A stretch of DNA of 64,000 bases from Pseudomonas sp. Gutcm_11s (GCF_028649395.1 NZ_JAQSUW010000012.1:1-64000); one strand, 5' to 3'; shown: positions 10,435-20,803, numbered from the stretch's first letter. Numbers and translations: made by a program. The notes: generated by a model from the letters alone, not told the origin.

Positions 10435-11802
10435 TTACGGCCCGGCGCGCTCGAAGGCGCCCAGATCGCAGCGGGCGATGCCATCGCCGTCACCGTCACG
10501 TGGGCGGGTCAGGCGGCGCTGGTCATGACTGGCGCAGGCGCCCTCGGCGCTGTCCAGGGCGGCGCTGGTGCGGCGCAGAGCGTGCGCCAGGGTGCCGTTG
10601 TTCTCCGCCAAGGGGAACAGTTCGCGCACCAGCACCTGATCGTTGTCGACGCTGATGCTGCCGGTACAGTTGCCGGCATCGCTGCCCAGTAGCAAACCAC
10701 GCACATTCATCGCTACGGCGCTGTCCTGCTGCAGGCAGTTGCGTGGCTCGCCGGTCTCGCGCTCACGGTTGCCGGCGATGATCACGTTGCGCAGGCTGAC
10801 CGTGCCGTCCTTGTTGATCAATCCGTAGCCGTCGTTCTCGGCGATGGTCACGTGGACCAGCGTGGCGTTGGGCGTGCCGGTGGGCTGCGGGTTGTAGCGG
10901 TCGCCGTTGTCCAGCGCGGCGCCCTTGCCACCGCCATAGTTGTCACTGAGGGTGGCGTTGGCCAGGGTCAGGCTGCCCAGGTTGAGGATGGCCCCGCCCA
11001 TGCCGTCAGGGCCGGCGCGGTTGCCGATCAGGGCGACACGCGCCAGGTCCGCCACGCCGCGGTTGAGCAGGCCGCAGCCCATGCCCACCTCGTGGTAGTC
11101 GATGCAGAGGTTGCGCTCGATGCGGCTGTCGCGCACTTGCAGGGTGCCTTCGTTGTACAGCGCGCCGCCCTGGCCCATGGTCATGTCGCCGCCATCTACC
11201 AGGTTGTTCTCCAGGCGCACGCGGTGCAGCTGCGCCGTGGCGAAGTTGGCCAGGGCACCTCCTCGGCTCTGCACGTTGGTGACATAGGCGTAGGCGCGGT
11301 TGTCGCGCAGGGTCACGTCCAGCGCCTGCAGGGTGCCGTGGTTGCGGATGCCGCCGCCGTCGTAAACCGAGAGTCCGCCCGTCAGGGTCAGGCCTCGCAG
11401 GCTGAGGCTGGCGTCTGGCTGGACGTCGAACAAGCGGTCGAGCCGTTTGCTGTCGATCAATGTTTGCTCCGGGCCGACGCCGAGAATGGTGACCTGGCCG
11501 AGCAGATCAAAGTCGCCGGTGAGGTTGGCGTTCTCCTCGCGCGGCCATCCTTGCGCGTCCAGGCCGTTGGCCAGGCTCAGTTGATAGGTGCCGGCGCCGA
11601 GCAGGATCAGGCTCGGCTGGTCGGGGCTGGCGTTGGCGGCGCTGATGGCCTCGCGGAGCGAGCAGTGCTGCGCAGTGCAGGCACCGTCGAATTCATCGGC
11701 CAGGGTGGTGACGCTCAGGGTCTGGGCTTCGGCCGGCAGGGCCAGGCAGGCCAGCAGGCCGAACGAGCGATACAGGGGTGGTGCTGGGCGGGGAGCGGGC
11801 AT
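10435..11802 (-). CDS. Secreted CSLREAI-domain, parallel beta-helix (choice-of-anchor Q-like) protein
   Basis: A 455-residue exported protein of unknown role. A signal peptide is seen at residues 1-26 (LLACLALPAEA then Q). Directly after it comes TLADEFDGACTAQHCSLREA, the CSLREAI domain found at the N-terminus of secreted repeat proteins. The rest is rich in short strands with N/G turns (SLRGLTLTGGLSVYDGGGI, GGALYNEGTLQVRDS, GMGGAILNLGSLTLANATL), the pattern of a right-handed beta-helix such as polymorphic outer-membrane repeats. It ends with CDLGAFE, a common C-terminal signature of these proteins. The chosen start has GAGGT upstream and a clean signal peptide; the longer frame to 11931 has none. 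Surface adhesion or glycan binding is only a guess. Confidence 0.8.
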   Translation of the reverse strand: MPAPRPAPPLYRSFGLLACLALPAEAQTLSVTTLADEFDGACTAQHCSLREAISAANASPDQPSLILLGAGTYQLSLANGLDAQGWPREENANLTGDFDLLGQVTILGVGPEQTLIDSKRLDRLFDVQPDASLSLRGLTLTGGLSVYDGGGIRNHGTLQALDVTLRDNRAYAYVTNVQSRGGALANFATAQLHRVRLENNLVDGGDMTMGQGGALYNEGTLQVRDSRIERNLCIDYHEVGMGCGLLNRGVADLARVALIGNRAGPDGMGGAILNLGSLTLANATLSDNYGGGKGAALDNGDRYNPQPTGTPNATLVHVTIAENDGYGLINKDGTVSLRNVIIAGNRERETGEPRNCLQQDSAVAMNVRGLLLGSDAGNCTGSISVDNDQVLVRELFPLAENNGTLAHALRRTSAALDSAEGACASHDQRRLTRPRDGDGDGIARCDLGAFERAGP

Positions 11803-11873
11803 GGCAGACCTCGGGTGGGATGAACGGGGACTGCTGGGTTCAGCGGATTGACCGCGCAGGGCGAATCCCGGTT

Positions 11874-11939
11874 CCCCGCGCAGTGCGCGGGGCCATGTCC
11901 GTCGATCGGGGCGAGGGTGGTTGCCGGCCATGTGCCGGC
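11874..11939. other. Two hairpins between chemoreceptor and beta-helix genes
   Basis: CCCCGCGC-AGT-GCGCGGGG (11874-11892) and GCCGGC-CATGT-GCCGGC (11923-11939) lie between the stop of the chemoreceptor gene and the start of the beta-helix gene, both on the minus strand. They may end the upstream transcript, but neither has a T-run. Confidence 0.35.
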
Positions 11940-11949
11940 TGGCGCGGTG

Positions 11950-12987
11950 CTAGGGCGAGGTGGCGCGGTCGCGCAGGCGCGCGGCCAGTTCGGTCAGCGC
12001 CTGCTCCTGCTGGCGTAGCCCGGCGAGCGCAGTATCGGGCGCGATCGGCAGCGGGGAGGGCGAGCCGGCCGTGGCCTGCAGCAGCCCGGCCAGTCGCTCG
12101 GCGATGCCCTGTGCCTGGCGCTGGTCTGCCTGCAGTTGCGCCAGCTGTGCGGCGATTGCGGGCAGCGTTTCGGCGGCGCTCTGGTCATCGGCGGCGGCCA
12201 GCTGATTGGCCTGGGTGTCGGCCTGGCGCAGCGCCTCGAGCATCTCGGCGACCGTGCCGCGGATGGCCAGGGAGAAGTCGGTGGAGCGGCTGGACAGGGC
12301 ACGCACCTCGTCCGCCACCACGGCGAAGCCACGGCCGCTCTCGCCGGCACGGGCGGCCTCGATGGCGGCATTCAGCGCCAGCAGGTTGGTCTGCTTGGCG
12401 ATGGCGTCCATGTCGTCGGTGGCGCGCAGGATGGTTTCAGCCTGCTGGGCGATGCCGCGCATGCGTTCGACCAAAGCGCCAGCCCGGTCGCGGGCCTGGT
12501 GCTGTTGTTCGTGCAGGCTGGCCAGCGCCGCGGCGCTGGTCGTCGCGCCCTCGCTCTGCTGCAGCGGCAGGTCCTGCAGGGTGGCCTGGGCTTCCTGGCC
12601 GTGTCGCTGCAGTTGTTCGTCGAGGATTTGCCAGTGCTGCTGGCGTTCGCTGGCTGCGGCTTCCAGCTCCTGCTGCAGATCGGCCAGCCGGGCCTGGTGC
12701 TGCCGGCACTGCTCCGTCAGCTCGTCGGCCAGTGGCAGCAGCCAGTCGGGCGTCTGCGGTTCCACCTGGCGGGGTTGCATCAGTGCGCGCCAGTGGGTGG
12801 CGGTGGCCAGGGCCGGCAGCATGCCGAGGCTCAGACATACCCCGCAGAACAGGCAGATCCACAGCGGCAGGCCGCCCCAGGCGCCGAGGCCGACCAGCAG
12901 CCAGGGCACTATCTGCAGCGCCAGAGCGGCGGGGCTGAAAGCCTTGGGCGGGATGTCATGGAGGTCGGAAAAGCGCGGGGTGTGCAT
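11950..12987 (-). CDS. Short methyl-accepting chemotaxis-like transducer without a ligand-binding domain
   Basis: A 345-residue membrane protein with an MCP signalling domain. Two hydrophobic segments (about 18-36 and 40-58) are joined by only a few residues, so there is no periplasmic sensor domain. A Gln-rich coiled-coil region follows. The kinase-control tip is highly conserved: [20 protein letters not shown] then [17 protein letters not shown]. The C-terminal return helix is shorter than in classical receptors and has no CheR/CheB-docking pentapeptide. The start MHTPRFSDL was chosen because it leads directly into the membrane region; its Shine-Dalgarno is weak. It may sense a membrane or cytoplasmic state, or feed a non-flagellar Che pathway. 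No che genes are nearby. Confidence 0.82.
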   Translation of the reverse strand: MHTPRFSDLHDIPPKAFSPAALALQIVPWLLVGLGAWGGLPLWICLFCGVCLSLGMLPALATATHWRALMQPRQVEPQTPDWLLPLADELTEQCRQHQARLADLQQELEAAASERQQHWQILDEQLQRHGQEAQATLQDLPLQQSEGATTSAAALASLHEQQHQARDRAGALVERMRGIAQQAETILRATDDMDAIAKQTNLLALNAAIEAARAGESGRGFAVVADEVRALSSRSTDFSLAIRGTVAEMLEALRQADTQANQLAAADDQSAAETLPAIAAQLAQLQADQRQAQGIAERLAGLLQATAGSPSPLPIAPDTALAGLRQQEQALTELAARLRDRATSP

Positions 12988-13134
12988 GCTGGCCGTGTCT
13001 ACTGCTCTGGGCGAACGGGCGGAGTTCGCAGAGTTTAGGCGTGTTTCCCGGCCGGGTGGAGGCTCATTTTCCGTGTTGATGGGGGCAGTGCGGGTGCCGG
13101 CTGCAGTGGTGTCGCCGGTCGCGCCGGCAGGCCG

Positions 13135-13152
13135 GGTCACCGCTCGGTGACC
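13135..13152 (-). terminator. Stem-loop after dctP
   Basis: GGTCACCG-CT-CGGTGACC is a perfect inverted repeat 22 nt after the dctP stop. No T-run follows. Confidence 0.35.
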
Positions 13153-13173
13153 GGGCACGGCGGAGGGGCGGGA

Positions 13174-14166
13174 TCAGTTGCGGCGGCGGTTGACCTGCTC
13201 GGCGGCGTGCACGATGTCGGTACCGATCTCGCCCTCGAACTGCTTCCATACCGGCTGCATGGCCTGGCGCCAGGCCTCGCGCTCCTGGTCGGAGAGGCTG
13301 ATCAGGGTGACCTGGCCGCTGCTGGCCAGGCGCTCGCGGGCCTCGCGATTCTGCGCCTCGGCGGCGCGGTTCACGGTGTAGGTGACCTCGTCGATGATCG
13401 CGTCCAGCTCGATGCGCACGCTGTGCGACAGCGAGTACCAGAAGGTGCTGTTGGTCACCAGCATGTAGTCGAGCACGCCGTGGTTGCTCTCCACCATGTA
13501 CGGCTGCACCGGGGCGTACTGCTGGCTGTAGATGTTCGACCAGCTGTTCTCGGTGCCTTGCACAGTGCCGCTGCGCAGCGCCTGCAGGGTGTCGGCGAAC
13601 GGCAGCTTGACCGGCTTGGCGCCGAGGGTCTGGAACTGGCTCTCGAGCACCGGCGAGGACTGGATGCGGAAGGCCATGCCGGCGGCCGCGGCGGGCGTGT
13701 GCAGCGGCTGGGTGGCGGAGAGCTGCTTCATGCCGTTGTGCCAATAGGCCAGGCCGGTGATGTCGCTCTTCTCCATGGAGCTGAGCAGCTGGCGGCCCTT
13801 GGCGCGCTTCTGGAAGCGGTTGACCGCGTCGAGGTCGTCGAACAGGAAGGGCAGGTCGAACACCTGCAGCTTCGGCGTGTACTGGCTGAATTTCGACAGC
13901 GACGGTGCCAGCAGCTGCACCTCGTTGTTCAGCAGGGCCTGCAGCTCGTCGCCGTCGCCATACAGGCTGGAGTTGGCGTGGACCTCGACCCGCACCTGCT
14001 CGCCCAGGCGCTCCTCGACCAGCTTCTTGAACAGCAGGGCGCCCTGGCCCTTGGGCGTGTCGTCGGCCACGACGTGGGAGAACTTGATCAGGATGGGGCC
14101 GTCGGTGGCGGCAACGGCATTACCGGCCAGCAGGGCCAGCATCAGGCCGCTGAGTAGGGATTTCAT
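13174..14166 (-). CDS. dctP: TRAP transporter solute-binding protein, DctP family
   Basis: This is a periplasmic binding protein for C4-dicarboxylates or related acids in a TRAP uptake system. The 330 residues begin with a signal peptide (MKSLLSGLMLALLAGNAVAA). Family motifs are IKFSHVVADDTPKGQGALLF, FDLPFLFDDLDAVNRF, PVKLPFADTLQALRSGTVQG and the Asn/Trp block GTENSWSNIY. It strongly resembles P. aeruginosa DctP. No dctQ or dctM membrane gene is next to it, so it must work with a transporter encoded elsewhere or with a sensor kinase. It lies about 1.7 kb from the malate:quinone oxidoreductase gene, a suggestive but unproven metabolic link. The substrate is not proven by sequence. Confidence 0.88.
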   Translation of the reverse strand: MKSLLSGLMLALLAGNAVAATDGPILIKFSHVVADDTPKGQGALLFKKLVEERLGEQVRVEVHANSSLYGDGDELQALLNNEVQLLAPSLSKFSQYTPKLQVFDLPFLFDDLDAVNRFQKRAKGRQLLSSMEKSDITGLAYWHNGMKQLSATQPLHTPAAAAGMAFRIQSSPVLESQFQTLGAKPVKLPFADTLQALRSGTVQGTENSWSNIYSQQYAPVQPYMVESNHGVLDYMLVTNSTFWYSLSHSVRIELDAIIDEVTYTVNRAAEAQNREARERLASSGQVTLISLSDQEREAWRQAMQPVWKQFEGEIGTDIVHAAEQVNRRRN

Positions 14167-14301
14167 CAGGGAGAACCTCGGTCGATGACTGCGAATATCC
14201 ATCTCGCAGCCCTGCGGCCGCGGTGAGGGGGCGACCATAGCGCAGCTGGGTGACAGTCGCACTGCGACCATCGGCGAGGTGTGGCGCAGACCACTGAAAT
14301 A

Positions 14302-15558
14302 TCAGCGCCGTGGCTGGCGCGGGTCGACGTAGTAGCTCAGTTGCTGGCGCGGATTGAGGTATTCCATGGCCTCTGGCGGCAGCTGCGCCGGGCGCAGGCT
14401 GCGGGCGATGGCGAGCGTGGGCTCCTGTTCCAGGTCGAGGATCAGCGCCTCGGTCTTGGGGATGCTCGGCTCGTAGAGGATCAGCGTCGGCTTCAGCGGC
14501 AGGCTCGGGTGCATGGCCAGCACCAGGGCGTAGCGCTCGTCCTCCAGCTGCACCAGGCTGCCCGGCGGGTAAATGCCCATGCAGCGGATGAAGGCCTTCA
14601 GGGCCACGTCGTCGAAGCGTTCGCGCTGCTGCTTGAACATCAGCGCCAGGGCCTCGTGCGGGCTCAGCGCGTCACGCGGGTTGAGCGGGTTGCACAGGTT
14701 GTCGAAGCTGTTGGCGATGCTCACCACCCGGCTCAGGCGACCGATCGCTGCCTCGCGCAGGCCCTTGGGGTAACCGCTGCCGTCGCAGTACTCGTGGTGC
14801 TCCTGGATGACCCGCAGCACCTCGTCGTCGAGCATCAGCTCGTGGCCACGGCGCACGCCGAAGTCCACGTGCATCTGCAGCAACTGCTGCTCCGGGCGGG
14901 TCAGCGGCTCGGCCTTGAGCAGCACCTTGCTCGGCACCTCCAGCTTGCCGACATCGTGCAGCAACGCGCCCAGGCCGATGCTGTGGCAGGCCTCGCTGTC
15001 GTAGCCGAGCTGGCGGCCGAGCATCAGCGCCAGCACGGTGACGTTGAGCGGGTGTACGTAGGCGTCGTCGGCGGCCTTGCCGTTGATGCTGTGCAGCGCC
15101 GCGCCGTCCTCGCCGAGCAGTGCGTCGACCAACTCGCGGACCACTTCGCCGGCCGCCTTCAAGGCTTCTTCCGGCTGGTTGCGCAGGGTCAGATTGAGCG
15201 CCTTGACCCGCTGGCTGGCCTGCACGAAGGTGCGGTCGACCTCGGCCAGGCGCTTGCGCAGTGCGCTGAGCTTGGCCGCGCGGGACTGGCGTGCCTGTTC
15301 CTCGGGGTCGGGCCTGGCAGGCTGCTCGGCCGGCGCCTGGGTCGGCTCGGTGGCCACGGCCAGCGGCTCGCAGTCGCTGCGTGCGGGCTCGTAGCGCAGC
15401 TGCGCCAGGCCCAGCTCGAGCAGTGCCTGCAGCTGGTTGTCGTCCTTGATCTTGAAACTGCTGAAGGCGAAGTTGTGCTCCCACCAGCTCAGGTCCAGAT
15501 GGACATAGAGACCCACACAGAGCTGTTCGGGAGAGATGAGGAGGGTGGTCGCGGGCAT
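14302..15558 (-). CDS. Cyclic-di-GMP phosphodiesterase, DUF3391 plus HD-GYP
   Basis: Predicted to hydrolyse c-di-GMP. The 418 residues start with a DUF3391 domain (about 1-110: ISPEQLCVGLYVHLDLSWWE), followed by a low-complexity Ala/Pro/Glu linker and helical region. The HD-GYP domain (about 175-380) has the metal-binding LLHDVGK, the HHEYCDGSGYPKGL block with an intact GYP, and IVSIANSFDNL-like residues, so it looks catalytically competent. The start MPATTLLISPEQL was chosen at the beginning of the conserved domain; longer in-frame sequence upstream is Arg/Pro-rich and not family-like. It is a single gene between dctP and the divergent mqo. Confidence 0.92.
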   Translation of the reverse strand: MPATTLLISPEQLCVGLYVHLDLSWWEHNFAFSSFKIKDDNQLQALLELGLAQLRYEPARSDCEPLAVATEPTQAPAEQPARPDPEEQARQSRAAKLSALRKRLAEVDRTFVQASQRVKALNLTLRNQPEEALKAAGEVVRELVDALLGEDGAALHSINGKAADDAYVHPLNVTVLALMLGRQLGYDSEACHSIGLGALLHDVGKLEVPSKVLLKAEPLTRPEQQLLQMHVDFGVRRGHELMLDDEVLRVIQEHHEYCDGSGYPKGLREAAIGRLSRVVSIANSFDNLCNPLNPRDALSPHEALALMFKQQRERFDDVALKAFIRCMGIYPPGSLVQLEDERYALVLAMHPSLPLKPTLILYEPSIPKTEALILDLEQEPTLAIARSLRPAQLPPEAMEYLNPRQQLSYYVDPRQPRR

Positions 15559-15930
15559 GCCGTTCGGGTGCTGGTGGCTCTTTGCCTGCAGTCTACCCCC
15601 TGGCGGCAGCCGGTGGCAGGGGTGCCCCGATTGGCGGGTTGTCGCCGCTGCGCTGGCGGGATTCGGCCATCTGCGCCGCCGCGATCCGCTGCAGGCCGCG
15701 AAATAGAAGGGGTGTGGAGCCGGCATCGGTCTTGCTAAAGGCAGCGCGACCTTTTGTCTCAGTCATCGGCAAAAGCCGTCAACTTCGGGCCAGTCCGGCG
15801 GTCAACCGACTGGACGGCCCTTCGCCACGACTCCCGCCACCGCCGCCGACCGCGCCTCAGAAAGTGCGGCACGGCACAGGGAACCGTCGATTCGCCTTGC
15901 CAACCGCACAACTGGAAATGGTCGTTCACC
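15559..15930. other. 372-bp divergent intergenic region between the HD-GYP gene and mqo
   Basis: No gene with coding character is seen. Short frames exist but are Arg/Pro-rich and lack a ribosome-binding site. The right half holds an imperfect inverted repeat around 15791-15823 (CCAGTC / GACTGG with GGGCC / GGCCC flanks) that could be an operator or leader stem for mqo. I could not define a promoter for either gene. Confidence 0.4.
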
Positions 15931-17505
15931 ATGAAAAAGCTTCTATTGATCCTTAGCTGCCTGGTCGCAGTGGGCTGCTCGCAGCCGCCGGCGCCAGAGA
16001 AAACCGTCGATGTGCTGCTGATCGGCGGCGGCATCATGAGTGCCACGCTCGGCACCTACCTCAACGAGCTCGAGCCGGGCTGGAGCATCGACATCTACGA
16101 GCGCATGGACAAGGTCGCCGACGAGAGCTCCAACGCCTGGAACAACGCCGGCACCGGACACTCGGCCTTCTGCGAGCTGAACTACACGCCGGAAACCGCC
16201 GACGGCGGCATCGACATCAGCAAGGCCGTGGGCATCAACGAGAACTTCGAGATCTCCAAGCAGTTCTGGGCCTACCAGATCGACCAGGGCGTGCTGAAGG
16301 AGCCGAAGACCTTCATCAACAACGTGCCGCACATGAGCTTCGTCTGGGGTGACGACAACGTCGCCTACCTGAAGAAGCGCCATGCCGCCCTGCAGCACAG
16401 CAACCTGTTCCGTGGCATGGAGTACTCCGAGGACCCGGCGCAGATCGCCCAGTGGGTACCGCTGGTGATGGGCGACCGCGACCCGGCGCAGAAGATCGCC
16501 GCCACCCGCATGCCGATCGGCACCGACGTCAACTTCGGCGAGATCACCAAGCAGCTGGTCGGCTCGCTGACCCAGCGCGAAGGCGTGTCGCTGCACCTGA
16601 GCCATGAAGTGCGCGACATCACCCGCAACGACGACGGCACCTGGAACGTGGTGGTGGCCGACCTCGCCAACGGCGAGAAGGAAACTAGCGTCAACGCCAA
16701 GTTCGTCTTCATTGGTGCCGGCGGCGCCGCGCTGCCGCTGCTGCAGAAGTCCGGCATTCCCGAGGCCGATGGCTACGCCGGCTTCCCGGTGGGCGGCCAG
16801 TTCCTGATGACCAAGAACCCGGAGATCGTCGCCCAGCACCAGGCCAAGTTGTACGGCAAGGCCTCGGTCGGCTCGCCGCCCATGTCGGTGCCGCACCTCG
16901 ACACCCGCGTGATCGACGGCCAGAAGGTCCTGCTGTTCGGACCGTTCGCCACCTTCTCCAGCAAGTTCCTCAAGAACGGTTCGCTGTGGGACATGTTCGC
17001 CGCCATCAGCAGCGACAACATCGGCCCGATGACCCACGCCGGCTGGGACAACATGGACCTGACCCAGTACCTGATGGGTCAGCTGATGCTCAGCGAGGAA
17101 GACCGCATGCATGCCCTGCGCGAGTACTTCCCGGATGCCCGCGACGAAGACTGGCAGCTGATCACCGCCGGCCAGCGCGTGCAGGTGATCAAGAAGGACG
17201 CCGAGCACGGCGGTGTGCTGCAGTTCGGCACCGAGGTGGTGAGCGCCGCCGACGGCAGCATCGCCGCGCTGCTGGGTGCCTCGCCAGGAGCCTCGACCGC
17301 CGCGCCGATCATGCTCTCGGTGCTGGAAAAGACCTTCAAGGACAAGGTCGCCTCGCCCGAGTGGCAGGCACGCCTGAAAGAGATCATCCCGTCCTACGGG
17401 CAGAAGCTGAATGACGATCTGGAGCTGACCAACCGCATCCGCTCCTACAGCAGCGAGCGCCTGCAGCTGGTGCACGTGCCGGTCGAGGCCGACACCGCGT
17501 TGTAA
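15931..17505 (+). CDS. mqo: Malate:quinone oxidoreductase with lipoprotein-like signal
   Basis: This FAD enzyme oxidises malate to oxaloacetate and passes electrons to quinone in the TCA cycle and respiratory chain. The 524 residues carry [19 protein letters not shown] (dinucleotide-binding fold, from about residue 30), [20 protein letters not shown] and [14 protein letters not shown], all typical of Mqo. Unusually, the protein begins [18 protein letters not shown]: basic start, hydrophobic core and an A-V-G-C lipobox with Cys16, then Ser at +2. This predicts export and lipidation, or at least a membrane anchor. E. coli Mqo also has a signal-like N-terminus. No Tat twin-Arg is present. Ribosome-binding sequence before the ATG is weak. 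It is a single gene facing PadR. Confidence 0.93.
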   Translation: MKKLLLILSCLVAVGCSQPPAPEKTVDVLLIGGGIMSATLGTYLNELEPGWSIDIYERMDKVADESSNAWNNAGTGHSAFCELNYTPETADGGIDISKAVGINENFEISKQFWAYQIDQGVLKEPKTFINNVPHMSFVWGDDNVAYLKKRHAALQHSNLFRGMEYSEDPAQIAQWVPLVMGDRDPAQKIAATRMPIGTDVNFGEITKQLVGSLTQREGVSLHLSHEVRDITRNDDGTWNVVVADLANGEKETSVNAKFVFIGAGGAALPLLQKSGIPEADGYAGFPVGGQFLMTKNPEIVAQHQAKLYGKASVGSPPMSVPHLDTRVIDGQKVLLFGPFATFSSKFLKNGSLWDMFAAISSDNIGPMTHAGWDNMDLTQYLMGQLMLSEEDRMHALREYFPDARDEDWQLITAGQRVQVIKKDAEHGGVLQFGTEVVSAADGSIAALLGASPGASTAAPIMLSVLEKTFKDKVASPEWQARLKEIIPSYGQKLNDDLELTNRIRSYSSERLQLVHVPVEADTAL

Positions 17506-17536
17506 CTCTCGCGAGGCCGCCAGCCGGCGGCCTCCA

Positions 17537-18088
17537 TCAGCTCGGCGAGCTGGCCATGACGGCCAGCTCCGCCTCCACCTCCGCCGCCCAGGCCAGCCAG
17601 GACTGTTCGCCGAGAATGCCGCGGCGCAGGGTCAGGTAGGGCAGGCGCAGGGCCTGGCGCTGCTCGACGGGCAGGGCCTGGTAGTCGCGTTCGATGCTCA
17701 GCAGGCTGTCCAGGGTCTTGCGGTGCACGGCCACGTGCCGGCGCACTTCCTCGTGCAGGCTGCCCGGCGTGCTGTGGGCGCCGCCGAACAGCTTCACCAG
17801 CAACGCATCGTTGATCTTGTTCGGCTGCACCGGCTCGCCCAGCCAGCGCAGCAACTCGGCGTGCCCGGCCGGCGTGAGGCGGTGGATCTTCTTGTCCGGC
17901 CGGGTCTCCTGCGCCTGTGCCTCGCTCTCCAGCCAACCGGCCTGGTTGAGCTTCTTCAGCTCCTGGTAGACCTGCTGGTGCTTGGCATTCCAGAAGTAGC
18001 CCAGGCCCTCCTTGAAACGCTTGAGCAGGTCGTAGCCGCTGCCCGGCTCGCTTTCCAGAAGGATGAGGATGGCGTGCTTGAGCGACAT
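17537..18088 (-). CDS. PadR-family transcriptional regulator
   Basis: A 183-residue repressor of the PadR family. The N-terminal winged helix (about 1-85) has LLESEPGSGYDLLKRF, VYQELKKLNQAGWLE and DKKIHRLTPAGHAELLRWL, the classic PadR pattern. The C-terminal half is a helical dimerisation region. It diverges from the flavoenzyme gene across 135 bp containing two nearly identical palindromes, so it most probably represses that gene and itself. PadR proteins often answer to phenolic or drug-like ligands; the inducer here is unknown. Confidence 0.92.
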   Translation of the reverse strand: MSLKHAILILLESEPGSGYDLLKRFKEGLGYFWNAKHQQVYQELKKLNQAGWLESEAQAQETRPDKKIHRLTPAGHAELLRWLGEPVQPNKINDALLVKLFGGAHSTPGSLHEEVRRHVAVHRKTLDSLLSIERDYQALPVEQRQALRLPYLTLRRGILGEQSWLAWAAEVEAELAVMASSPS

Positions 18089-18129
18089 GGCGGACTCGTG
18101 GCGGGGAGATGCGCCGAAGTATACGAATT

Positions 18130-18145
18130 ATGCAAAAAGTTGCAT
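18130..18145. promoter_or_regulatory. Palindromic operator 1 between padR and flavoenzyme gene
   Basis: ATGCAAAAAGTTGCAT: perfect 6-bp arms ATGCAA / TTGCAT around 4 bases. Its right arm supplies a possible -35 box TTGCAT (18140-18145) for the flavoenzyme gene, with TAGTAT (18162-18167) as -10 at 16-bp spacing. Confidence 0.75.
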
Positions 18146-18165
18146 GGTTGGAATTCGTTGCTAGT

Positions 18166-18181
18166 ATGCAAAAACTTGCAT
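18166..18181. promoter_or_regulatory. Palindromic operator 2 between padR and flavoenzyme gene
   Basis: ATGCAAAAACTTGCAT differs from operator 1 by one base in the spacer and lies 36 bp away centre to centre. It overlaps the possible -10 box. A third right half-site, CTTGCAT, lies at 18191-18197. The arrangement suits cooperative binding of two PadR dimers. Confidence 0.75.
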
Positions 18182-18223
18182 ATCAACCATCTTGCATAAC
18201 AACAACGACGCAGGAGCCCTCCC

Positions 18224-19879
<1,656 letters not shown>

Positions 19880-19894
19880 TCGGCAGTCGGGGCG

Positions 19895-20092
19895 CTAGGC
19901 CATCACGTCGATGGAGTTGCCCAGGTTGGGCGGATTGCTCGGCGGGGTGACCTGCGGGATCGCCTGGATCAGGCCGATGGCGCTCTCGGCCTGCAGGTCC
20001 AGGGTCTTGCTCAGGATCAGCAGCGAGGCCTGTGCCGCGGCCTGGGTGGCGTTGGCGCTGGAGACGGCGCTGGCGATATTGCTCAGTTCCAT
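19895..20092 (-). CDS. YjfB-like small putative motility protein
   Basis: A 65-residue protein: MELSNIASAVSSANATQAAA, then VLILSK-like helical sequence (LLILSKTLDLQAESAIGL), a Pro-rich turn, and the end LGNSIDVMA. This fits the YjfB 'putative motility protein' family, which typically ends LGxxIDVxA. A GGAG lies 8 bases before the ATG. It is convergent with the flavoenzyme gene (15 bp apart) and on the same strand as msrA. Biochemical function is unknown; the family name derives from association with flagellar genes in other bacteria. Confidence 0.7.
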   Translation of the reverse strand: MELSNIASAVSSANATQAAAQASLLILSKTLDLQAESAIGLIQAIPQVTPPSNPPNLGNSIDVMA

Positions 20093-20155
20093 GCGGTTTT
20101 CTCCGAAAAGGGGCGACCTATCGGGTCGACCCCATGCGGGTGGCAGAGGTTCCCC

Positions 20156-20803
20156 TCAGCCCGGCAGGCACACACCGGTGCCGCCCAGGCCGCAGTAGCC
20201 GCCGGGGTTCTTGGCCAGGTACTGCTGGTGGTAGGCCTCGGCGTAGTAGAACGGCGGCGCATCGTCGACTTCGGTGGTGATGGCGCCCAGGCCGGCCTTC
20301 TCCAGCTCGGCCTGGAACTGCGCCTGGCTGGCCTCGGCGGCGGCGCGCTGGGTGGCGTCGAAGCAGTAGATGGCCGAGCGGTACTGGGTGCCGATGTCGT
20401 TGCCCTGGCGCATGCCCTGGGTCGGGTTGTGCGCCTCCCAGAACACCTTGAGCAGCGCCTCGTAGGAGGTCTGCTGCGGATCGAACACCACCAGCACCAC
20501 CTCGGTATGGCCGGTCAGGCCGGAGCAGACTTCCTCGTAGGTCGGGTTCGGCGTGTGGCCGCCGGCATAGCCGACCGCGGTGCTCCACACTCCCGGTTGC
20601 TGCCAGAAGCGCCGCTCGGCGCCCCAGAAGCAGCCGAGGGCGAACACCGCCTGCTGCAGGCCAGCGGGGAAGGGCGCCTGCAGCGCGTTGCCGTTGACGT
20701 AGTGGGCTGCGGGGACCGCCAGGGGCTCGGCGCGGCCCGGCAGGGCCTGCTCGGCGCTGGGCAGTTCGAGCTTGTGGGCGAGGATTTGCGAACGCAGAAC
20801 CAT
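20156..20803 (-). CDS. msrA: Peptide methionine sulfoxide reductase MsrA
   Basis: MsrA reduces methionine-S-sulfoxide in proteins and free Met, repairing oxidative damage. The 215 residues carry the active-site ALGCFWGAE with catalytic Cys58, the core blocks [19 protein letters not shown] and [11 protein letters not shown], and [10 protein letters not shown]. Two further Cys in the C-terminal [15 protein letters not shown] are the recycling Cys typical of three-Cys MsrA. It corresponds to PA5018, and dipA follows on the same strand as in P. aeruginosa. Confidence 0.96.
   Translation of the reverse strand: MVLRSQILAHKLELPSAEQALPGRAEPLAVPAAHYVNGNALQAPFPAGLQQAVFALGCFWGAERRFWQQPGVWSTAVGYAGGHTPNPTYEEVCSGLTGHTEVVLVVFDPQQTSYEALLKVFWEAHNPTQGMRQGNDIGTQYRSAIYCFDATQRAAAEASQAQFQAELEKAGLGAITTEVDDAPPFYYAEAYHQQYLAKNPGGYCGLGGTGVCLPG

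Noticed and set aside
15582..15956. A 124-codon plus-strand frame upstream of mqo
   Set aside because: Arg/Pro-rich composition, no ribosome-binding site, and it runs into mqo in another frame.
19895..20092. RebB-type R-body protein
   Set aside because: The length and helical start suggested it, but the conserved LGxxIDVxA end fits the YjfB family better.
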